A stretch of 7,392 bases of DNA from positions 16,453 through 23,844 of the forward strand of contig QHZV01000215.1 in assembly GCA_003224785.1 (NCBI GenBank), in the 5' to 3' direction. The translations under genes and the position numbers were made by a program. The DNA comes from Acidobacteriota bacterium. GTDB lineage: Bacteria; Acidobacteriota; Terriglobia; Terriglobales; Acidobacteriaceae. The notes beneath the pieces were generated by a model. That model did not search any database. It was not told the origin of the DNA and saw only the letters and a list, made by a program, of their open reading frames with translations. Shown piece after piece: positions 1-5,809 of the stretch; position 1 is the stretch's first letter; every line of letters starts with the position of its first letter.

Positions 1-486
1 CGTGTCGCCTACCTGCGAGACCGGATTCTTGCTTTCCTGGATCCGTATTCCGATCCGCAAGGGAAGGGCTTCCACATTATTCAATCGCTGATAGCGGTTT
101 CGACCGGCGGCCTGACCGGAGTTGGCTTAATGGAAGGCAAGGAAAAATTGTTTTACTTGCCGGAACCGCACACGGATTTCATCTTCTCGGTGCTTGGGGA
201 GGAACTCGGGCTGGTCGGATGCCTGATAGTGGTTGCCCTCTTTGCAATTTTTCTGTGGCGAGGCATTCGGACAGCATTGCGCACGCAAGACATGTTCGGA
301 CGTTTCCTGGTGGTTGGAATCACGAGCATGGTGGTGGTGCAGGCGTTCATCAATATCAGTGTGGTGCTGGGGTTGATGCCGACCAAGGGCATTCCTCTTC
401 CACTGATCTCCTACGGCGGATCGTCGCTGTTCATAACTCTCGGTTGTGTGGGCGTGCTGTTGAATATCAGCAAGCAGGCTGAGTAG
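1..486 (+). CDS. ftsW: FtsW, C-terminal part (5' truncated by window edge)
   Basis: This is the C-terminal part of a SEDS-family (FtsW/RodA/SpoVE) integral membrane protein, which polymerises lipid II into septal peptidoglycan with a cognate class B PBP. The frame is open from base 1 to the TAG at 484-486 and gives about 161 residues; the true start lies upstream. Visible family features are a PYSDPQGKGFHIIQSLIAV-like segment, the loop LPEPHTDFIFSVLGEELGL, and the terminal signature KGIPLPLISYGGSS. Hydrophobic membrane segments follow the loop (LVGCLIVVALFAIFLW), sit in the middle (FLVVGITSMVVVQAFINISVVLGL), and close the protein (LFITLGCVGVLLNI). The next gene is murG, 65 nt downstream on the same strand, the usual dcw order. 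FtsW is preferred over RodA because of this context. This part shows no frame break. Confidence 0.95.
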   Translation, partial: RVAYLRDRILAFLDPYSDPQGKGFHIIQSLIAVSTGGLTGVGLMEGKEKLFYLPEPHTDFIFSVLGEELGLVGCLIVVALFAIFLWRGIRTALRTQDMFGRFLVVGITSMVVVQAFINISVVLGLMPTKGIPLPLISYGGSSLFITLGCVGVLLNISKQAE

Positions 487-551
487 AGTTGCACCAGGCG
501 CTTAGGATTTGAGAGTCCAGAGTGCCATCCCATGTAGTTTATAGTCACTGC

Positions 552-1576
552 ATGAAGGCCATTCTTGCGGGCGGAGGCACGGGTGGGCACGTGATCCCGG
601 CTATCGCTATCGCGCAAGAATTGCAGAGGCGATATCAGGCTGAAGTGCTGTTCATTGGGACCGCCCGCGGGCTTGAAAATCGCCTGGTTCCGGCTGCAGG
701 ATTCCCACTTGAACTCGTGAAAGTTGGCGCGCTGAATCGGGTGAGCCTCGCTACTCGCGTGAAGACACTGTTTGATTTGCCTCCCGCGGTATTTTCGGCG
801 GGTCGATTACTGAATGAGTTTCGGCCAGATGTGGTGATTGGCGTAGGTGGATATGCGTCGGGTCCGGCAATGCTTGCGGCAATTCGCAAACGGATTCCTA
901 CGTTGGCTTTTGAGCCGAACCTTGTTCCGGGATTCGCGAATCGCATAGTCGCGCGATTCGTCTCTGCTGCCGCGGTCCATTTCGAAGAAACTGCTGAGCG
1001 GTTCCGCAATGCGGTCGTGACTGGGGTACCGGTGCGGCCGGCATTTTTTCAGATTCCTCGAAAGCCTTATGTACAGGCCTCGCCGACTCTGCTCGTGTTC
1101 GGCGGCAGCCAGGGAGCGCGAGCGATTAATCAGGCTGTGAGTCAGGCGATCGGTCCTCTGGTGGGCCGAGTCCCGGGACTGCGTGTGATCCACCAGACAG
1201 GAGAGCGCGACTACTTCACAAATTCATTGATGACATGCCGGCGTTTTTTGCCCGCGCAGATTTAATATTGTGCCGTTCGGGAGCGAGCACCGTTGCGGAA
1301 ATTGCAGCAGCAGGGAAGCCGGCGGTTTTTGTGCCGTTTCCGCTGGCGGCGGATGATCATCAAAGACGGAACGCTGAAGCAATGGAAAGCGCGGGCGCGG
1401 CGGTGGTGATCGAGGAAACGAGGCTCGATGAAGTCTGGCTGGTGGATACGATTTGCGCGCTGCTGGCAGATCCGGGGAGACTTGCGAAAATGAGTGAAGC
1501 AGCGCGGGCAATGTCGCATCCTGAGGCGGCAAAAGATATTGCGGAATTAGCGGCGAAGATCGCGGGGATCAGCTAA
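552..1576 (+). pseudogene. murG: MurG glycosyltransferase, frameshifted by an internal deletion
   Basis: MurG transfers GlcNAc from UDP-GlcNAc to lipid I on the inner face of the membrane, making lipid II. The first frame starts at ATG 552, where the family N-terminus begins ([17 protein letters not shown], glycine loop at residues 7-13). It continues through [23 protein letters not shown] and the second-domain loop [10 protein letters not shown] to HQTGERDY. It then runs out of frame and stops near 1265. The second frame resumes with [14 protein letters not shown] at 1223 and carries the UDP-GlcNAc site: CRSGASTVAE, then PFPLAADDHQRRNAE, to TAA 1574-1576. Families such as E. coli MurG have about 23 residues between HQ(S/T)G and FIDDM; here there are 20 nt. 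This implies a loss of roughly 49 nt (which must be 1 mod 3). Adding it back gives about 357 residues, the normal length. An in-frame GTG at 522 lies upstream of the conserved start and is not favoured. No strong Shine-Dalgarno is visible. Confidence 0.9.
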
Positions 1577-1589
1577 GAGCTAGCAGCTA
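1570..1589 (+). repeat. AAGAGCTAG-type short repeat at the murG/murC junction
   Basis: A short repeat beginning AGCTAAGAGCTAGCAGCTA overlaps the murG stop codon and ends 3 nt before the murC ATG. A copy matching 17 of 19 positions lies upstream of ychF on the minus strand (4973-4991). The unit is itself made of AGCT-centred subrepeats. It takes the place of a clear Shine-Dalgarno sequence in front of murC. Whether it is a mobile intergenic repeat or a leader element is not known. Confidence 0.5.
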
Positions 1590-1592
1590 TTT

Positions 1593-3001
1593 ATGTTTGC
1601 CAAAATACAACGAATCCATTTCGTGGGGATCGGCGGGATCGGCATGAGTGGCATCGCCGAGGTGTTGCTGAATCTCGGCTATAAAATCTCGGGCTCTGAC
1701 CTGAAGCGGTCTTCTGTTACCGATCACCTGCATGGCTTGGGCGCCACGGTCTTTGAAGGACACACCGCAACGAACATTGCCGGCGCTGAGGTCGTGGTTA
1801 CCAGTTCGGCTATCAATGCCGGAAATCCTGAAGTAGAAGAGGCGCGGCGGCTGCATGTCCCGGTGATTCAGCGGGCCGAGATGCTGGCAGAGTTGATGCG
1901 GCTGAAATATGGGATCGCGATCGCCGGCATGCATGGAAAGACGACGACTACTTCGATGGTCGCGGCGGTGCTGGCGGCGGGCGGCCTTGATCCTACCGTG
2001 GTGGTTGGCGGGCGCGTGGATGCAATGCCGAAGCAGATGAAAGCGACCGGTCGTTTTTAAAGCTGTCTCCGATCCTCGCCGTCGTCACCAACATTGATCG
2101 CGAGCACATGGATTGCTATCGCAGCATGCACGACATTAAGCGCGCGTTTCTGGACTTCATGGACCGTGTGCCGTTCTATGGGATCGTGGTCGCGTGCAAC
2201 GACGATCCGATGTTGCGACGGCTGTTTCCGAAGATTCGAAGAAGAATGGTGAGTTATGGGACCAGGAAGGGATCGGATTTTCAGGTCAACTTGAAGAAGG
2301 GTGGACGGGGTGCGGGGCGTCCTCGCCCGGCACTCAGGGACGATGAATCTTCATCAGGGCGCTCTGCACGGGCGGGGACACCCGTGCCCCCACAAATTAG
2401 TTGTTTTGCCGTCCAGTATCGTGGCAGCGATCTCGGCGAATTTCGCCTTCACGTTCCCGGAGTGCACAACGTGCTGAATGCGACGGCAGCGATTGCGGTC
2501 GGCATCGGGCTCGACATTCCCGTGCCGAACATTCAGGAGGCCCTCGAAAACTTTCGCGGTGTGGATCGGCGTTTTCAAGTTCGCGGCAACGCAGCTGGCG
2601 TGGCCGTGATTGACGATTACGGGCATCATCCGACAGAAATTCGCGCCACTCTCGCCGCGGCGCGGCAATGTGGATACCGCAAGATCCATGTCATCTTTCA
2701 GCCGCATCGTTACACACGCACACGCGACCTAATGGACGAATTCGCGACCGCATTCTCGGATGCCGATTCCCTGATTGTGCTGGATATTTATCCCGCAAGT
2801 GAGCAGCCGATTGAGGGGATTACGGGGGAGGCTCTGGCGGGCAGGACAACATATGTAGCTTCGTTTGAAGATGCTGTGAACTCCGCAACAGCGAGTGCGA
2901 CCGAAGGCGACATGATTCTGACGCTGGGGGCGGGCTCGGTTTCGCAGCTCGGGCCGATGGTACTGGAGCGCTTGCAGGTGCCTGTCTCAACATTCAAGTA
3001 A
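1593..3001 (+). pseudogene. murC: MurC (UDP-MurNAc:L-alanine ligase), frameshifted and carrying a palindromic insertion
   Basis: MurC is the cytoplasmic ATP-dependent ligase that adds L-alanine to UDP-MurNAc. The first frame has the nucleotide-binding loop [17 protein letters not shown] (residues 9-25) and the ATP P-loop [10 protein letters not shown] (from residue 112), then leaves frame after VGGRVDAM (M145, base 2025) and stops at 2058-2060. The second frame resumes at base 2030 with [19 protein letters not shown]. It continues through VTNIDREHMDCY, the C-domain VPGVHNVLNATAA, FRGVDRRFQ, DDYGHHPTEI, FQPHRYTRTRD and LGAGSVS, to TAA 2999-3001. About 14 codons usually present (GSNAxLGxxxYLVA-like) have been replaced by 2 nt, implying a loss near 40 nt. 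Separately, a 93-nt palindromic element (2301-2393) adds 31 codons in frame. Allowing for both changes gives about 451 residues, near the family norm. It starts 16 nt after murG, so the two are probably one operon. Confidence 0.9.
2301..2393 (+). repeat. 93-nt in-frame palindromic element inside murC
   Basis: The element begins GTGG and ends CCAC, and the two halves are inverted versions of each other: GGGCGTCCTCGCCCG on the left against GGGTGTCCCCGCCCG when the right half is reverse-complemented (13 of 15). Three hairpins are visible. The first is 2310-2333 (GTGC, one mismatch, GGGCG, loop TCCT). The second is a central GATGAA-TC-TTCATC at 2342-2355. The third is 2366-2387 (GCACGGG paired with CCCGTGC across an 8-nt loop). 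The length is exactly 31 codons with no stop in the murC frame. It encodes a Gly/Arg/Pro/Ser-rich, low-complexity peptide between SDFQVNLKK and ISCFAVQYRG, where other MurC proteins have a short loop in the central domain. The architecture resembles a BIME (paired inverted REPs). A related single arm lies in ychF. Confidence 0.8.
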
Positions 3002-3016
3002 CCTTCCGGATCGAGC

Positions 3017-3107
3017 CCCAGTCGCGCAGCGACGAAATCTGACTAGCCCAGCACGTGAGTGCTGGGAAAGCAGGGATACAGCCCGAGTCCCCGCAAGGGA
3101 CGGCACA
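3017..3107 (+). repeat. Left three-hairpin inverted repeat of the RAYT element
   Basis: Three stem-loops lie in series: GTCGC-gca-GCGAC at 3021-3033, CCCAGCAC-gtga-GTGCTGGG at 3047-3066, and GTCCC-cgcaa-GGGAC at 3087-3101. The linkers GACGAAATCT and GGACGGCACA are conserved in the other repeat, while the stretch around 3069-3081 is variable. The 8-bp stem just after murC could slow transcript decay or protect the end, but no T-tract follows it, so it is not a classic intrinsic terminator. Confidence 0.85.
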
Positions 3108-3108
3108 A

Positions 3109-3555
3109 TCAGGCGGCGAAGATACGGGCCGAGTCGTGTGTGATTCCAGCCTTCCCCAATAATGTCACGAATTCTTCTTCGAAGGTTCGCTTTCGATGAT
3201 GCTCCTGCTGATTGAGAACATAAGACCGCACATTTACAACAAGTGACGGGCTCACACTCAACGCTGCATATCCTTTCTGCCATTCGAATGACAAACTCTG
3301 TTCGCCCATCCATCTCGAGGAATTCGCCTTCAGTTTCTGAATCGCCTCGGCAACCGCCATATTCGGTTTGAGCGCAAGCAGCAGGTGCGCGTGGTTTGAG
3401 GTGCCACCAATCGCGACCGCGACGATTCCAAGATTTCGGGCGATGCCTGCCATATAGGCCCACAGCTTGGTTTGCAGTTCATCCGGGATCGTGCTTTTCC
3501 GTTCTTTCGCGGAGAAGATGCAGTGGAAATAGTTGGCGCTATAGGTGTGGGACAT
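3109..3555 (-). CDS. REP-associated tyrosine transposase (Y1_Tnp / IS200-like)
   Basis: The 148-residue protein has the compact single-domain plan of IS200/IS605 TnpA and its REP-associated relatives (RAYTs), HUH-superfamily nucleases that cut single-stranded hairpin DNA through a 5'-phosphotyrosine. Visible features are the N-terminal strand FHCIFSAKERK (10-20), the metal-binding HUH motif as NHAHLLL (H55, H57), the conserved FEWQKGYAALSVS (90-102) and the catalytic-helix motif SYVLNQQEHHRKRTF with Tyr112. All catalytic residues are present and the frame is intact, unlike its broken neighbours. The C-terminus ends 2 nt inside the left repeat. The hairpin-bearing inverted repeats on both sides support RAYT over a plain IS200. 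No TnpB partner is present. No good Shine-Dalgarno precedes ATG 3555 (ACTCCCC is adjacent), so expression may be weak. Confidence 0.9.
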   Translation of the reverse strand: MSHTYSANYFHCIFSAKERKSTIPDELQTKLWAYMAGIARNLGIVAVAIGGTSNHAHLLLALKPNMAVAEAIQKLKANSSRWMGEQSLSFEWQKGYAALSVSPSLVVNVRSYVLNQQEHHRKRTFEEEFVTLLGKAGITHDSARIFAA

Positions 3556-3640
3556 GGGGAGTATTTTCGATCATTCGATAGCCGCTTTGATAGCAAAAAA
3601 TGCCAACAAATATTTGGTTCCGTTTCAAATTGGGAATTGA

Positions 3641-3732
3641 TGTGCCGTCCCCGTTGGGGACTCGGTCTTGATCGTAAGCGTTCCCAGCACTTACGTGCTG
3701 GGCTATTTAGATTTCGTCGCTACGCGACTGGG
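3641..3732 (-). repeat. Right three-hairpin inverted repeat of the RAYT element
   Basis: Reverse complement of the left repeat with scattered substitutions. It keeps the three hairpins: GTCCCC-gtt-GGGGAC at 3647-3661, CCCAGCAC-ttac-GTGCTGGG at 3683-3702, and GTCGC-tac-GCGAC at 3716-3728. The loop changes GTGA/GTAA and the extra pair in the GTCCCC stem show that the two copies have diverged while pairing is kept. Confidence 0.85.
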
Positions 3733-3826
3733 ATTCACCAACATTTCGGGAAACGACGCCTGATAGCAACCAGAACTTCGTGATACTGTTGCCCGCCGAA
3801 AACGACAGTGTAGCGCAATTTTGCAT

Positions 3827-4954
3827 TCACCCCGAGTGCCTGATGTGCAGCACGTCCCCGTCTTGCACGATATAGTCTTTGCCTTCGAGGCGGAGGATGC
3901 CTTTGGCGCGGGCGTTGGCTTCGGAGCCGGCTTCGAGTAGGTGGTCCCATAGAATGGTTTCGGCGCGGATGAAGTGTTTTTCCAGATCGGAATGAATGGC
4001 TCCGGCGGCCTGTTGGGCGCGGGTGTGAGCAGGGATGGTCCAGGCGCGGCACTCGTCTTCACCGATGGTGAAGAAAGAAATCAGGCCGAGTAGGGCGTAC
4101 GTGGTGCGAATCAGGCGCGTGAGGCCGCTCTCGGTGAGGCCATAGCTGGAGAGGAATTCGGCGGCATCGGCGTCGGGCATTTCGGCGAGTTCGGCTTCGA
4201 CTTTGCCGCAGATGGCGGTGGCAGAGGTGTTGCTTCCATGCGTCGCGCTTCCCGCACGGGCGGGGACGCCCGCCCCCCCACCATCACCAATAATTTGAGC
4301 CAGGCCGTACTTAGTTATTGCAGCTTCTAAATCTTTGCCCAACTCTGTGCTCTCGCTGATGTTGAGCACATAGAGAATCGGTTTCTCGCTGAGAAACATG
4401 AAGCCGCGGAAACGTTTCTTGTCTTCGGGAGTCATTTCGAGTTCACGCAAGGGGCGCTCGGTTTCGAGATGGGTCTTGGCGCGCTTGAGTAACTCAAATT
4501 CCTTTTCGAGATCGGCGGAGCGCATCTTCTTCAAATCTTTTTCTACGCGCTCCAGACGTTTTTCAATCTGGCCAAGGTCGCTGATCATGAGATCGAATTC
4601 GACATTCTTGATGTCGCGCAACGGATCGATTGGGCCGGCATGAGGTATGGAATCGTCTTCAAAGGCGCGGACGACGTGAGCGATCGCGTCCACCTGGCGA
4701 AGGTGGCCGAGATAGCCGGATTCTTTGAGGGCATCCTGGCCGATTGCGCCGAGGTCAACATATTCAACCGAGGCGTGAGTCAGTTTTTTCGGATTGTACT
4801 GAGCGGCCAGCCGGTCGAGGCGATCGTCGGGAACCTTGGCGACTCCGACATGAGCATCGCGAGGGTTCGTGGAAGCCGATACGTGCGCCTTGGTGAGAAT
4901 CCGAAATAGAGATGTTTTGCCGACTTGCGGCAGACCGATGATTCCAGTTTTCAT
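3827..4954 (-). CDS. ychF: YchF/OLA1-family redox-regulated ATPase with a repeat-derived insertion
   Basis: YchF is a conserved Obg-related P-loop ATPase that binds ribosomes and is linked to translation and oxidative-stress response. The 375-residue frame is intact. It has the P-loop GLPQVGKTS (7-15), a switch region VEYVDLGAIG (63-72), and the NISE motif at 198-201 in place of the NKxD of true GTPases, which in this family accompanies ATP preference. A charged helical (coiled-coil) arm spans roughly 127-172. The C-terminal TGS-domain segment runs from about 290, with ISFFTIGEDECRAWTI, then HFIRAE, EAGSEANARAKG, and the terminal YIVQDGDVLHIRHSG. It is about 10 residues longer than typical. 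The excess lies at about 222-242 (GDGGGAGVPARAGSATHGS), where a palindromic repeat sits in frame between the ATPase domain strands, just before AICGKVEAEL. ATG 4954 is fixed by the family N-terminus MKTGIIGLPQVGK. The gene is transcribed toward murC. Confidence 0.95.
   Translation of the reverse strand: MKTGIIGLPQVGKTSLFRILTKAHVSASTNPRDAHVGVAKVPDDRLDRLAAQYNPKKLTHASVEYVDLGAIGQDALKESGYLGHLRQVDAIAHVVRAFEDDSIPHAGPIDPLRDIKNVEFDLMISDLGQIEKRLERVEKDLKKMRSADLEKEFELLKRAKTHLETERPLRELEMTPEDKKRFRGFMFLSEKPILYVLNISESTELGKDLEAAITKYGLAQIIGDGGGAGVPARAGSATHGSNTSATAICGKVEAELAEMPDADAAEFLSSYGLTESGLTRLIRTTYALLGLISFFTIGEDECRAWTIPAHTRAQQAAGAIHSDLEKHFIRAETILWDHLLEAGSEANARAKGILRLEGKDYIVQDGDVLHIRHSG
4251..4282 (-). repeat. 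Single-arm palindromic repeat in frame inside ychF
   Basis: On the plus strand this contains GCACGGGCGGGGACGCCC followed by a C-run and ACC. It matches 25 of 28 positions of the right arm of the murC element (2366-2393). The stem GGGCG-ggga-CGCCC lies at 4258-4271. Read in the coding direction it starts GGTGG and encodes Gly/Ala/Val/Pro/Arg (residues about 225-235). No second inverted arm is evident. The flanking ATHGSNTS residues may be part of the insertion or of the native variable loop. Confidence 0.7.
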
Positions 4955-4957
4955 AAA

Positions 4958-4973
4958 AACAGCTTCAGCTGTT
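4958..4973. repeat. Perfect inverted repeat in the ychF leader
   Basis: AACAGCT-TC-AGCTGTT is a 7-bp stem with a 2-nt centre that ends 3 nt before the ychF start codon. In RNA it would form a small hairpin directly before the ATG and could affect translation. It abuts the AAGAGCTAG-type repeat and shares its AGCT units, so it may be part of the same repeat. Confidence 0.4.
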
Positions 4974-4991
4974 AGCTCCTAGCTCTTGGCT
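4973..4991 (-). repeat. AAGAGCTAG-type short repeat upstream of ychF
   Basis: Read on the minus strand this is AGCCAAGAGCTAGGAGCTA, matching 17 of 19 positions of the repeat before murC, in the same orientation relative to the gene. It contains AGGAG, but this lies more than 20 nt from the ychF ATG, farther than a working Shine-Dalgarno. Confidence 0.5.
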
Positions 4992-5068
4992 TTGTTTGGG
5001 ATTGCGGATGGGCTTGATGTGCTATGAACAGAATAAATGATTGAAGGTTGCCGCGAAACAAAGCCTTT

Positions 5069-5099
5069 AACCGCAAAGAAGAGCCGCAAAGGACGGGAA
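5069..5099. repeat. Degenerate CCGCAAAG tandem in the intergenic region
   Basis: Between DUF4142 and ychF there are two spaced copies of a CCGCAAAG unit (5071-5078 and 5084-5091) followed by GACGGGAAG. Purine-rich tandems of this type occur in intergenic regions of many soil bacteria. With only two units the call is tentative. The rest of 4992-5111 shows no gene or convincing promoter. Confidence 0.3.
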
Positions 5100-5111
5100 G
5101 AAAAGTAAAAC

Positions 5112-5658
5112 CTACTGCGCGGGTGCGATGCTCTGCGCCTGTTTCAGATGGTCTTGGAGTGTGGGCAAGATTTGCGTCGCAAATGTTTTAACGGCGGGAT
5201 CGTGAGCAGCGGAGCTTTCACGTTGAAAATCGGCAACATCCTTCTTGTGGTCTGCGACCATGTCGGCCATGTATGCCCGGTCGAATTGATCTCCAGAGAG
5301 TTTTTCGAGCTGTGCTTTTGCAGCCGCAAGCTTTGAGCTTGGCCGTTTTGGCAGACGGATACTCTTTTGCAGTGCCAACTCATGAACTTGATCATTCGCT
5401 TTACTGTGGTCCTCCACCATGCGCTTGCCAAATTCCTTCACCTGAGGGCTCGCGGCCTTTTGTACTGCGAGCTGTCCTAGTGGCCATTCCGCCTTCAGCG
5501 GCTTCCTTCAGGAATTTGGCGTCATCGGCGTGGACGCTAGGAGAAGGTTTCGCTGGTGTTGATGCAGTTGAGCTAGTTATTCCCTGCGCGATCGCGAGGG
5601 ATGCAGACAGCAATACACAGGAGGAAAATACGCCGATTCGGGGGAGAAGGTCCGACAT
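5112..5658 (-). pseudogene. DUF4142-family exported protein, frameshifted by a small deletion
   Basis: DUF4142 proteins are small exported, ferritin-like helical-bundle proteins of unknown function, common in soil bacteria. ATG 5658 has a well-placed GGAG at 5665-5668 (6-nt spacing). It begins a signal peptide, MSDLLPRIG followed by VFSSCVLLSASLAIAQG, and then the family start DDAKFLKEAAEGGMA. The frame then breaks near 5476-5484. The other frame continues with GQLAVQKAASPQVKEFG, KRMVEDHSKAND, the helix FDRAYMADMVADHKKDVADF, and ends in PAQ at the TAG 5112-5114. Relatives have about three more residues between GGMA and LGQLA (as in GGMAEVELGQLA); here one base remains, suggesting an 8-nt loss (must be 2 mod 3). 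Restored length is about 184 residues, normal for the family. The upstream open frame on this strand before 5658 is antisense to the next gene and is not part of it. Confidence 0.8.
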
Positions 5659-5664
5659 CAGTAA

Positions 5665-5668
5665 CTCC
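5665..5668 (-). promoter_or_regulatory. Ribosome binding site of the DUF4142 gene
   Basis: GGAG on the minus strand, 6 nt before ATG 5658. It selects this start over the upstream Met codons of the same open frame and agrees with the signal peptide beginning there. Confidence 0.6.
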
Positions 5669-5798
5669 GAAAATTGGGCTTTTCCCAACAATAGAGCGGG
5701 TTCGGGCCCTCTGATATCGGGCAATCCCTGCACATCACATGACCTGTTCGGGTACGCCAACGCTAGGGAGATGGCATCCAAGTGTCGGCGGCCTGAGC

Positions 5799-5802
5799 GG
5801 AG
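5799..5802 (+). promoter_or_regulatory. Ribosome binding site favouring ATG 5810
   Basis: GGAG with a 7-nt spacer before ATG 5810. The alternative in-frame ATG 5771 has GGGAG directly abutting it (no spacer), which is unfavourable. This decides the start of the phosphoribosyltransferase-kinase gene. Confidence 0.55.
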
Positions 5803-5809
5803 ATACGGT

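Larger units (their letters stand above)
3017..3732 (-). mobile_element. RAYT/REP element: transposase gene bracketed by long inverted repeats
   Basis: About 716 bp bounded by 91-92 nt imperfect inverted repeats enclosing one transposase gene on the minus strand. Outer ends are CCCAGTCGCG on the left and its complement CGCGACTGGG on the right. The left repeat begins 16 nt after the murC stop and the right repeat ends 94 nt before the ychF stop, so the element occupies the space between two convergent genes. The transposase stop codon is 2 nt from the inner edge of the left repeat. About 85 nt separate the transposase start from the right repeat; this stretch (3556-3640) is AT-richer and probably holds the transposase promoter, but no convincing -35/-10 pair was found. 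No target-site duplication is apparent, as expected for HUH/Y1 enzymes. Confidence 0.8.

Noticed and set aside
522..551. GTG 522 as the start of murG.
   Set aside because: It adds ten residues before the conserved family N-terminus [13 protein letters not shown] and has no convincing ribosome binding site.
2050..2062. T-rich slippery-looking stretch (GTTTTTA) at the premature stop of murC, suggesting programmed -1 frameshifting.
   Set aside because: The lost frame begins upstream at about 2027, and EADESDRS would still be read in the wrong frame. About 14 conserved residues are physically missing, so slippage cannot restore the protein.
3047..3066. The 8-bp hairpin after murC as an intrinsic terminator.
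   Set aside because: No T-tract follows on either strand, and the hairpin is better explained as part of the RAYT inverted repeat.
3556..3640. Promoter for the transposase gene (TTGAAA on the minus strand at 3623-3628).
   Set aside because: At 17-nt spacing the -10 candidate is TGGCAT, matching only three consensus positions; too weak to annotate.
3017..3732. CRISPR-like array, because of several short palindromes.
   Set aside because: The repeats are inverted rather than direct and regularly spaced, and they flank a transposase gene.
3703..4062. Minus-strand open frames overlapping the end of ychF and the right repeat.
   Set aside because: They are out-of-frame shadows of ychF extended through the intergenic space and show no domain.
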